Origin: Terriglobales bacterium
Lineage (GTDB): Bacteria; Acidobacteriota; Terriglobia; Terriglobales; Acidobacteriaceae
Direction: 5' to 3'
NCBI GenBank assembly: GCA_025936825.1
Contig: JAICSO010000009.1
Location: forward strand, 124,001 to 188,000
Length of the DNA stretch: 64,000 bases
Notes under the pieces: generated by a model
The model's input: the letters and a program-made list of their open reading frames with translations, nothing else
Database searches by the model: none
What the model was told of the DNA's origin: nothing
In this document: piece by piece, positions 8,371 through 15,310 of the stretch
How the letters are laid out: the number at the start of each line of letters is the position of its first letter
Numbering within the stretch: the stretch's first letter is position 1
Translations under genes and position numbers: made by a program

Positions 8371-9054
8371 ATGTCAACCTCAGCTTCGGAGGATGCAATG
8401 GCAAATCAGGCAGAAATGATTTCGGCAGTTCACACGGGCGATATCGAGAAAGTGAAAGCGCTACTGCAAGGCGATCCATCGCTCTCTTCATCGAAGGACG
8501 AGCGCGGTGTCTCCGCGCTGATGCACGCCTACTACCGCGGACGCCGGGACATCGCCGACGTCATTCTGAACTCCCATCCTGACCTCGATATTTTCGAAGC
8601 CACAGCGTCCGGCCGCGCGCAACTCGTCTCCGAAATTCTCGACCGCGATCCCGCTCAAGCGAAGGACTGGTCGGCAGACGGCTTTACCGCTCTCCATTTC
8701 GCTTCCTTCTTTAACCAGCCGACGATCGCGCGCGAACTCGTCAGACGCGGCGCCGACGTGGCCGCCGTCTCCATGAACCCGATGGAAGTGACTCCGCTCC
8801 ACAGCGCCGCCGCAGCTCACGCCACTGAAATTGTCCGCATGCTGGTAGAAAGCGACGCTCCGGTGAATGCGAAGCAGCACGGAGGTTGGACCGCCTTGCA
8901 TGCTGCTGCTGACAATGGCGATGAGGAGATGATCAAAATCCTGCTGCAACACGGAGCCGATCCGCTCGCCCAGAATGATGACGGCAAAACTCCCGCGCAG
9001 ATCGCGCAACTCAAAGGCCGCGATAAAGCCCTTCAGATCCTGTCAGCCGCGTAG
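8371..9054 (+). CDS. Ankyrin-repeat protein
   Basis: About 227 residues of ankyrin repeats with no signal peptide. Clear repeat cores are DGFTALHFASFFNQPTIARE, EVTPLHSAAAAHATEIVRML, GGWTALHAAADNGDEEMIKI and a closing DGKTPAQIAQLKGRD. The first part (ISAVHTGDIEKVKALLQGDP) is a degenerate capping repeat. The start at 8371 has GGAG 6 bases upstream; ATG 8398 (MANQAEM) with GGAGG is an equally good alternative. It is divergent from the F420-type enzyme and probably acts in cytoplasmic protein-protein interaction; no partner is evident. Confidence 0.85.
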   Translation: MSTSASEDAMANQAEMISAVHTGDIEKVKALLQGDPSLSSSKDERGVSALMHAYYRGRRDIADVILNSHPDLDIFEATASGRAQLVSEILDRDPAQAKDWSADGFTALHFASFFNQPTIARELVRRGADVAAVSMNPMEVTPLHSAAAAHATEIVRMLVESDAPVNAKQHGGWTALHAAADNGDEEMIKILLQHGADPLAQNDDGKTPAQIAQLKGRDKALQILSAA

Positions 9055-9098
9055 AGCTTTGCTATCATCGAATTTCATCACGAACTCGGAGAACTCTC

Positions 9099-9314
9099 AT
9101 GCAAGAAGTACCCAGCATTACCGCGGGATCGCGCCGCGACGAAGATATCGCCCTCGACCTGATGAAGTTCGTTGCCATGACAACCGGCTACGGCCGCACA
9201 GCCAGCGGCGGCGTCGGATTTCAAGGCGGTGGCACAGTGGCGAAGCCGGAGGAATACGCCGCGCATTTGCTCGAACTCTACGGCAAGTGTCTCAGCGCGG
9301 TGGAGAAGAAGTAG
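9099..9314 (+). CDS. Small conserved hypothetical protein
   Basis: A 71-residue protein with a ribosome site (GGAGAA) before the ATG. It has no signal peptide or membrane segment. It contains DLMKFVAMTTGYG and a glycine-rich SGGVGFQGGG stretch followed by an amphipathic helix (EEYAAHLLELYGKCLSAVEK). It follows the ankyrin gene by 44 bp on the same strand and may be co-transcribed. The function is not recognised; the compact, well-composed sequence and good start support a real gene. Confidence 0.7.
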   Translation: MQEVPSITAGSRRDEDIALDLMKFVAMTTGYGRTASGGVGFQGGGTVAKPEEYAAHLLELYGKCLSAVEKK

Positions 9315-9372
9315 GCATCAGACGTCAGGCTCCAGACTGGCGACGATCAAAGACCGACAATCGACGACAGTT

Positions 9373-10668
9373 TTACGCGGCCTGCAGATCGCTAGCCTCG
9401 TCTGTCGCAGCTTTCGGAGTCACTGGTGCACTCGACAGCAATGGCCAGCCTCGCCGCAAGACGTATTCCAGCCATGCGCCCGCGATCTGTGAGGTAATTA
9501 CCGCGGCGACGACGAGTGTGGTGTAGAACTTCGGACTGATGATCCCCGCATCAAAGGCCACGCTGGCCAGCACAATCCCCGGCCCGCCACGTGCATTCGT
9601 CGTAATCGCCAGGTTCAGCAGATCAAGTCCGCGGAATCCCGCAAATCGCCCGGCTAGTGACACCGACAGAATCTTCACCACGCACGTGCCTACCAGGAAC
9701 GCCACCATCATCCACAGCGACACGCCGCGTACCAGGTCCAGCTTCAACCCGACGATCGCGAAATAAACCGGAATAAAGAATGCGAATGCCACTTTGCCGA
9801 TGGCGTCGAGGGCGTCGGCGAACAGCCTGCGCTTCTTGTGCACCACCGCGAATCCCGCCAGGAACGCCGCAAATACGAGGCTTACCTTCAAGGCTCCGGC
9901 AACCGCGCAATAGGCAAGTAGCACAGCGATGGCGTATCCCACTGGCGAATTCTTGGCGACGACATTGAAGCGGGCCTTATTAATCCGCTTCACGATCCGC
10001 GGCACGATGGTCAGTCCGAGCACAAAGAAAGCGACGGTCGCCAGCAGGTGATACGACATGGCCTTGGGATCGAGCGCGGCTTTGCCGGCTGTGGTCGTCG
10101 CGACCGCCAGCGCCAGCCAAAGAACAATGTCTTCGAGCACCGCCACTCCCAAAATCAGCCGGGCGAATCGCGTGTGCAGAATTTTCAGGTCTGCGAAAAT
10201 CTTTGAGACGACCGGAACTGACGTTACCGCCACGCCCACGGCAAGAATGATGATCAGGGAAATGCGGTTCGCGTTAGGACCGGCCAATGCGGGACGAATC
10301 AGCCAAGGGCCCAAGACGAGGCCTAGCGCGAATGGGAGTCCAGTTCCTACGATCACCAGCCATCCAACTTCACGCCGCTCCTCGCGCGTAAACAACTGCT
10401 GGGTCTCTGCGCCTGAGAGGAACATCAGCAACAGCAGTCCCATCCAGTACACAAAATCGAGGATGTTTCCCTGGTGCCTGGTGCTCTCGACCAGGTGTGA
10501 GAAGAACGGGAACCGGCCCAGCAATGCGGGACCAAGGAGAATGCCTGCCGCGATTTCCCCGACAACCTTTGGCTGACGCAGCTTGACGAAGAGATAACCC
10601 AGGAGCTGCGCGAATCCCACGAGGAGCAGGAGAATTAAGAGCAGGGACGACAAAGAGGATTCGGACAT
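9373..10668 (-). CDS. CPA2-family cation/proton antiporter (Kef/NhaS-like)
   Basis: About 431 residues and 12-13 hydrophobic segments of the Na+/H+ exchanger fold (PF00999). Signatures include KLRQPKVVGEIAAGILLGPALL near the N-terminus and FAAFLAGFAV in the middle. There is no C-terminal TrkA-N domain, so this is the short form. The start is placed at ATG 10668 (MSESSLSSLL), immediately before the first membrane helix; an upstream ATG at 10734 adds a polar extension and lies inside a palindromic repeat, so it is disfavoured. The predicted role is exchange of Na+ or K+ for H+ across the inner membrane; ion specificity is unknown. Confidence 0.85.
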   Translation of the reverse strand: MSESSLSSLLLILLLLVGFAQLLGYLFVKLRQPKVVGEIAAGILLGPALLGRFPFFSHLVESTRHQGNILDFVYWMGLLLLMFLSGAETQQLFTREERREVGWLVIVGTGLPFALGLVLGPWLIRPALAGPNANRISLIIILAVGVAVTSVPVVSKIFADLKILHTRFARLILGVAVLEDIVLWLALAVATTTAGKAALDPKAMSYHLLATVAFFVLGLTIVPRIVKRINKARFNVVAKNSPVGYAIAVLLAYCAVAGALKVSLVFAAFLAGFAVVHKKRRLFADALDAIGKVAFAFFIPVYFAIVGLKLDLVRGVSLWMMVAFLVGTCVVKILSVSLAGRFAGFRGLDLLNLAITTNARGGPGIVLASVAFDAGIISPKFYTTLVVAAVITSQIAGAWLEYVLRRGWPLLSSAPVTPKAATDEASDLQAA

Positions 10669-10725
10669 AGCGGCTGAGGCGTAAGATGCCGCGCAATCAC
10701 CCTGGTTTGCTTTGGGATTGCGTGC

Positions 10726-10745
10726 GTCGGACATTCCTGTCCGAC
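10726..10745. repeat. Palindromic intergenic repeat, copy 1
   Basis: GTCGGACATTCCTGTCCGAC: two perfect 8-bp arms around a TTCC loop. It lies between the M50-like gene and the antiporter. A near-identical palindrome occurs at 30522-30541 with GG-C/G-CC ends, so this is a dispersed element rather than a chance hairpin. Confidence 0.75.
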
Positions 10746-10746
10746 A

Positions 10747-11339
10747 CTAGCTCTTTGGGAATTTGACCTCTATTTTACGCAACCCTCGCCATGCCAGCCA
10801 TGCTACAACGCTGACCATTCCCACCCACCCGACAATCCGCACCATCGAAGCGATCTGTGTGTCATGCTGCAGCACCCCGAGGCTGCTGAACATCGCAAAC
10901 CAATCGTGCTCGACGAATTCCGGACTGCCAACCGTGATTAACGGCAACTCCTGCGCACGCGCATCTGCCATGTAGGTCGCAATGGGCAGAAACTGTTCGA
11001 AGAAACAGAACATGCAAAATGCAACCCCGGCAATTTGTCGCTGGAAGCAGAAGTACGTCGCCAGCGCGAGCGGAACCAATAATTGCAGCAATGTCCCGCC
11101 GGCCACCGTGAATCCGTGCCCCAGATACCCGAACAGCAGGTGCCCGCCTTCATGGATCGGGACGAACACAAGGTCAATCATGGGCAGAAATCCCGAGCCG
11201 CGCGCCAACTCGAACAGGAACAAGCCGTAAAAGCGAGCCAAGCACCTGCAGCCCAGCGCGGTAATGGACGCCAAGGCTCCGTCAGGCTTTCGAGCACCGG
11301 AAGGCGTTCAATCCACGATTGCGGAATGCGTCCATTCAT
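10747..11339 (-). pseudogene. M50-like membrane metalloprotease, frameshifted
   Basis: Two overlapping minus-strand frames join into one protein. The upstream frame (from ATG 11339) reads MNGRIPQSWIERLPV and runs to RWAAGAWLAF. The downstream frame continues with YGLFLFELARG, then VPIHEGGHLLF, an HExxH zinc site typical of M50-type intramembrane proteases, and several hydrophobic segments. The switch falls at an A-run (T-run in the gene) at 11229-11232, where one extra base would restore the frame; the span is 593 bp, one short of a multiple of three. The gene is either disrupted or has a homopolymer sequencing error. Translation of the second part alone (from 11274) would still contain the zinc site. 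Confidence 0.7.
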
Positions 11340-11440
11340 GGTGGCCTTACCTATGGTAAAAGCTCGCTGCTGGACGGCTGTATATCGCAAAGAGGAAGCG
11401 GAATCAGCATCGACATCAGTCGCAATGAGATTCAGATACC

Positions 11441-11474
11441 TTCACCACAGAGGACACGAAGGGACACAAAGGAA
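11441..11474. repeat. Low-complexity CACCACAGAGGACAC-type repeat
   Basis: A purine/CA-rich stretch beginning TTCACCACAGAGGACACGAA in the intergenic gap. A related sequence occurs inside the der coding region at 61640-61672, which suggests a dispersed repeat family. Confidence 0.5.
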
Positions 11475-11498
11475 CGCCGAGAGGAAGATTGCAGGGTC

Positions 11499-12584
11499 TC
11501 ATTGTGCGTTCGTAGTAGCCAGCTGCCGTTCCTGCGGAGACATCTGGCGCCACAGAACTTGCAGGTCAGCCGAAATGCGCGAGTTCTGCGGATCTTGATG
11601 CAGAGCGCGAGCGAACCAGCGATACGCCGTTGGAAGATCGCGGCCTACGCAATGTCCAGTGGCGTACATCGTCCCAAGAACCGTCTGCGCCTTGGAATTC
11701 CCGCGCGTCGCAGCGGTCTGCAGGCTGCTCTGGGCTTTCGCGCAGTTCTGCGGTGTGCCTTTAGCGCCGTAAAGGTAGCGTTCGCCCGCCGCCTCGAGAT
11801 CAGCGTCTGGCAAAATCTTCGTGGCGAGAGATGCCGACTCAGTTTTGGGCGCGGGCTTCGCCGCTGGAGTGCGGGTTGCTTTCTTTGGACGCGCCGGCGT
11901 CACGCTTGGCGGAGGTGTTGCTTTCGCTTCTTCTGCGGGTTTCTCCGGCGGAGGTTCGGTTGAAGCAGGTTGCTGGGCCGGAGTCGCATTGTTCGAAGTT
12001 GCGGCACCAGCAGCAGAGGAAGTTTGTTCTCCCTGTGGCGTGAAATCGGAAGTTTTGCCGGTATCGGCAGGCTTGTTCTCGTTTGCTTGCGCGGGTTGCG
12101 TGTCGCCAGCGCCAGTCATTGGCTTATCGATGTGGGTCTGCTGATCTTGGTTCTGCGCGGGAGCAACCTCAGATGGGGACGCTGACTGCTGCGCCGACGT
12201 AGCTCCGAATCGATTAAAGGGAAATCCGTGGTGTTTCCACTGCCAGTAGCCGGCGCCGCTGACGACAGCCAACAGAAGGATGAAGAAGATCAGTCCCGCG
12301 TAGCTGCGAGGCGGCTCGTCTTCATAAAGGTAGTGGAACTCGGTTTTCGGATCTTCCGCCAGTCCCAGGAACGACGGCCCATGAACGCTCTCCACCGAAG
12401 GGCCGGGTTTCTCATGATCCCCATTTCCGCTCGCGGGTTTTGCCGCAGGTGTGACGTCTCTCAAAGGCGTCTTGGTCTGAACTGGCGGGTGCGCGAGCGC
12501 AGCTCCGCACATTCCACAGAAGCGGTACTCTGGGCTGTTGTCGTACCCGCAATGCGTGCAGCGGACGTACATGGTCTCTAGCAT
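11499..12584 (-). CDS. Zinc-ribbon, single-TM protein with C-terminal Sel1-like repeats
   Basis: About 361 residues. The N-terminus is a zinc ribbon with two CxxC pairs (CTHCGYD and CGMCGAAL). A single membrane helix follows around 95-112 (AGLIFFILLLAVVSGAGY), then a long Pro/Ala/Gln/Lys-rich linker (about 130-250), and a C-terminal Sel1/TPR-like pair of repeats (AGERYLYGAKGTPQN, AQTVLGTMYATGHCVGRDL, AYRWFARAL). The ribbon would be cytoplasmic and the repeats probably periplasmic. MYVRCTHCGY at 12572 is a possible alternative start. The role is unknown; the architecture suggests an envelope scaffold. Confidence 0.8.
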   Translation of the reverse strand: MLETMYVRCTHCGYDNSPEYRFCGMCGAALAHPPVQTKTPLRDVTPAAKPASGNGDHEKPGPSVESVHGPSFLGLAEDPKTEFHYLYEDEPPRSYAGLIFFILLLAVVSGAGYWQWKHHGFPFNRFGATSAQQSASPSEVAPAQNQDQQTHIDKPMTGAGDTQPAQANENKPADTGKTSDFTPQGEQTSSAAGAATSNNATPAQQPASTEPPPEKPAEEAKATPPPSVTPARPKKATRTPAAKPAPKTESASLATKILPDADLEAAGERYLYGAKGTPQNCAKAQSSLQTAATRGNSKAQTVLGTMYATGHCVGRDLPTAYRWFARALHQDPQNSRISADLQVLWRQMSPQERQLATTNAQ

Positions 12585-12779
12585 ATTGTATCTGTTAGAT
12601 GGCAGAACGGCTGCTGCTGTTGGAAGCTGCCCAGAGCCGGTGGTCCAACGCTAAGTCTCTGGCCAGTAAGGGCCTACCGCCGCAGATATTTCGAAACCAG
12701 AGTTGTGGATCGCCGAGATTGCCCCTGAATGTAGAATAGGCGCCGTAATTCGTGGAAGTTTCCATCGGGGGTGGCAAGC

Positions 12780-13714
12780 ATGGCTTCGACAGAAGTGGTG
12801 TCAGTTCGTCCGCAACAGCAACATGCGGAACGCGTGTTTCAACTCGGGACTGGGTTCATCTTCACGGCGGCGCTGCAACCTGTCGTGCGCATCGGGATAC
12901 CTGATCTCCTCGCAAAAGGTCCTGCTTCAGTTTCTGAATTGGCTGCTCAGGCTGACGTCAATGCAGACGGGCTTTACCGGGTTCTGCGGCTGCTCGCGTC
13001 GGTTGACGTGGTTGAAGAATTGCCGGGAAAAAAATTCGCGGCCACACCTGTTTCAGAGTTGCTCCGCTCTGATGTGCCGGGTTCAATGCGCGACATGGTC
13101 CTGTGGATGGGCAATCCGTTCCACTTCAAGGTGTGGGGAGAACTCGGGTATTCCATTCAAACCGGCAAGCCAGCCGTCGAACACGTTTATGGGAAATCGT
13201 GTTTTGACGCGATCTTTGGCGATCCTGAAGTTGCCAGCGACTGTTGTGCGAAGTGCTCAGCCGATATCCCAAGATGAAGGGAATCTTGTTCGATATACCC
13301 AACGTGATTCAGGAGGCGACCTGCCACATCTGCAATCTGAAGATGGACGACCGCTGCCGGACCATCTCCGGAAGTTTCTTCGAGCAGGTCCCTGCGGGTG
13401 GAGATGCCTATTACATGCAGCACATCATTCACGACTGGGATGACGAACCGGCGCTGAAGATTCTCGGCAACTGCCGCCGCGCGCTTGAAGGCAATCCAAG
13501 CGGCGTGCTCCTACTTGTCGATGCCGTAGTTCCGCAGAATTCAGAGCCGCATACGAGCAAATGGCTCGATCTTGAGATGCTGCTCATGCCCGGCGGCCGC
13601 GAGCGCACCGAACCCGAATGGCATGCGCTGATGAACAAAGCTGGATTCGAGATCACCCGCATCATCCCTATGAGAGCGTCAGAGAGCGTTATCGAGGCGA
13701 GGGTCAAGCGCTAG
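12780..13714 (+). pseudogene. O-methyltransferase (COMT-like), internal deletion and frameshift
   Basis: The first frame (from ATG 12780) encodes the N-terminal dimerisation/winged-helix domain of SAM-dependent O-methyltransferases (FQLGTGFIFTAALQPVVRIG, then VNADGLYRVLRLLASVDVV and FDAIFGDPEVAS). It then runs to a stop at 13275-13277. A second frame resumes family sequence at LSRYPKMKGILFDIPNVI and continues through HIIHDWDDEPALKILGNCRR to the normal C-terminus. About 35-40 residues that should carry the glycine-rich SAM motif I (VDVGGGxG-like) are absent at about 13236-13250, and the frame changes there. A simple sequencing slip cannot explain this; the gene is probably inactive. Confidence 0.8.
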
Positions 13715-13747
13715 CGGGCAGTGCGGTGGAAGTGCCGCACACGTCCT

Positions 13748-14485
13748 TTAATGCAGAAGGAACTCGAACTTGCGAATTACGACTGACTGGTCCTGCGCGG
13801 GTGTTTGGCGGAAGCACCAAAGATTGATGCCCACCGGTGCAGCGACCTGGGGAATGTTGGTTGCGTTCGAAGTGTAGGTCTCGGTCTTGATCACGTCGGC
13901 CACGGTTCCGAGCGGCTGAGCCCCGTTCATGATCGTGAACACGATGTGATCCGGGAACCACTCCATCCTCGCCGTGGTCAGGGTGCCACCGCTGACGCGA
14001 AAGTTATCTTCCCACGCGGAAACTCCCTTGGGCTTGCGATGTCCGGTGGCGGGATAAACGGTAAAGTCGGCATTGCATCCGTGGCATGTTTTATTCCATT
14101 GGGAAAACTCGATGTCGATTTCGTCTTCTGCGTCCGTGCCGATGTGATGCGTGGGCCCATAGGTGAACAGTCCGAGCACAGTCGTCGGATCCATGGCGTA
14201 CACATTGCCCTCAACGATCCATTGATAAGTTCCGAAACCCAGATTTTCGGTGGTAAATAGTTCGCCGGCTGTCCATTTGCCATTCTGCCGGACAATGCGC
14301 AAATGCAAGTATCCGTGTTCATCAATGCTGACGTTCGCAGGATTTCCAGGCGCGACCCCAGCCATGCGCCCGTTGGTCAATTTCCACGAGTGCCCAGACC
14401 AGGTGATCGTCTGGGCGTAGATCGACGGCAGGGTACAGAGCGGCACGCAGATAAGCATCACCGAGATTATGAGCAGTTTCGACAT
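13748..14485 (-). CDS. Secreted GH16-like glycoside hydrolase
   Basis: A 245-residue protein with an N-terminal signal peptide (LLIISVMLICVPLC up to about residue 24, SIYAQ cleavage region). The concanavalin-like fold region contains DEIDIEF at 121-127, matching the GH16 active-site pattern E-x-D-x-x-E (Glu122, Asp124; the next acid is Glu126, so spacing is E-I-D-I-E). GH16 enzymes cleave beta-1,3/1,4-glucans, agars or xyloglucans outside the cell. The closing WCFRQTPAQDQSVVIRKFEF is a plausible final strand. The substrate is not predictable. The gene is convergent with the broken methyltransferase gene. Confidence 0.75.
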   Translation of the reverse strand: MSKLLIISVMLICVPLCTLPSIYAQTITWSGHSWKLTNGRMAGVAPGNPANVSIDEHGYLHLRIVRQNGKWTAGELFTTENLGFGTYQWIVEGNVYAMDPTTVLGLFTYGPTHHIGTDAEDEIDIEFSQWNKTCHGCNADFTVYPATGHRKPKGVSAWEDNFRVSGGTLTTARMEWFPDHIVFTIMNGAQPLGTVADVIKTETYTSNATNIPQVAAPVGINLWCFRQTPAQDQSVVIRKFEFLLH

Positions 14486-14819
14486 TCTCCCCTCGCCGTG
14501 GTGGGCCGCACTTTGGCTAGGTCCTTAAAATTATCACTATTCTCCTGAGCGTAGGCAGATGATTCCCTTTGCGAATGAACTGCCGAGTCTAATGACCTGC
14601 CTTCTTGCCTGCAGTGTCACTGAGTACTGAGAAATTCTCACTGTGGGGTGCCCCATGTCTCGCGGTGTTCGAGACATGGGCGCGACAACTTAAGCGTGGA
14701 AGAAAACGGAAAGCCCCGCCTAAGCATTGATCCTGCTTGCTTTACAGCTTTTGCAGGGGCATGTTAGCCTATCTGCATACCATAAACGGTTGAAAATATA
14801 GAAGGAGTGCATCAGGTTA
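14486..14819. other. Intergenic region upstream of rpsO
   Basis: A 334-bp non-coding stretch. It holds a perfect 11-bp inverted repeat at 14652-14680 and, closer to rpsO, an A/T-rich segment with GAAGGAG about 13 bases before the GTG start. No classical S15-binding leader could be recognised by eye. The promoter of the GH16 gene on the minus strand should also lie at the left end. Confidence 0.5.
14652..14680. repeat. Stem-loop repeat CCCATGTCTCG / CGAGACATGGG
   Basis: Perfect 11-bp arms with a 7-base loop. No T-tract follows on either strand, so it is more likely a dispersed palindromic repeat than a terminator. Confidence 0.55.
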
Positions 14820-15086
14820 GTGCTAGCCAGAGAGCAAAAGAAATCCCTCATTGACCAGTACGGCACGCATCCAACCGATACGGGCAGTCCAGAAGTCCAA
14901 ATCGCTCTGTTGAGCGAACGCATTGGTCAACTGACGGAGCACTTCAAATCGCACCAGAAAGACCACGGCTCGCGCCGCGGTCTTCTCATGCTGGTCAGCA
15001 AGCGTCGCAGCTTGCTCGACTACCTCAAAAAATACGACTCCGAGCGCTACAAAACGGTTGTTCAGAGACTCGGCCTCCGCAAGTAG
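14820..15086 (+). CDS. rpsO: Small ribosomal subunit protein uS15
   Basis: An 88-residue protein of normal length starting at GTG. It contains the signature segments [39 protein letters not shown] and [16 protein letters not shown] of S15, which binds 16S rRNA and organises the central domain of the 30S subunit. It precedes pnp, the conserved rpsO-pnp arrangement. A terminator hairpin overlaps its stop codon, so pnp expression may be partly independent. The start is the only one giving the conserved [12 protein letters not shown]-terminus. Confidence 0.97.
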   Translation: MLAREQKKSLIDQYGTHPTDTGSPEVQIALLSERIGQLTEHFKSHQKDHGSRRGLLMLVSKRRSLLDYLKKYDSERYKTVVQRLGLRK

Positions 15087-15096
15087 GAGGCTTTTT
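15073..15096 (+). terminator. Intrinsic terminator overlapping the rpsO stop
   Basis: A 6-bp GC-rich stem (GCCTCC at 15073-15078 with GGAGGC at 15086-15091), a 7-base loop containing the first two bases of the TAG stop, and a T5 tract at 15092-15096. Ribosomes finishing rpsO would cover the stem, so translation could modulate read-through into pnp. Confidence 0.7.
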
Positions 15097-15199
15097 CTCT
15101 TTGGGCTGTTTGTTCCAGGCTTTCGGGACAGCGCAGAAGTGTGTTTGCTGGATTGAGGTTTGAAGGACAATCCATCCTCTCCGTGCCAGTACAAAATTC

Positions 15200-15271
15200 G
15201 TTTCGAGTTTCAAGTTTCCAGTTTCAAAACCCAGGTGCCTTTCTCGAGACTTGAAACCTGAAACTCGAAAC
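15200..15271 (+). promoter_or_regulatory. Long hairpin in the pnp leader
   Basis: GTTTCGAGTTTCAAGTTTC (15200-15218) pairs with GAAACCTGAAACTCGAAAC (15253-15271): 18 of 19 pairs, 34-base loop, ending 39 bases before the pnp start. In enterobacteria, pnp mRNA has an RNase III-cut leader hairpin used for autoregulation. A comparable role here is inference; it may also simply be a dispersed repeat. Confidence 0.45.
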
Positions 15272-15310
15272 TTATCCTCGTGATCCTCCTCCACAATTTA
15301 AGGAAAAACC

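Noticed and set aside
11319-11963. A 214-codon plus-strand frame over the zinc-ribbon protein gene
   Set aside because: It is antisense to a gene with recognisable ribbon, membrane and Sel1-like parts; the translation is Arg/Cys-rich shadow sequence.
13275-13277. TGA in the O-methyltransferase as a possible selenocysteine codon, prompted by tRNA-Sec in the window
   Set aside because: The family sequence continues in a different frame after a deletion, so reading through TGA would not restore the protein.
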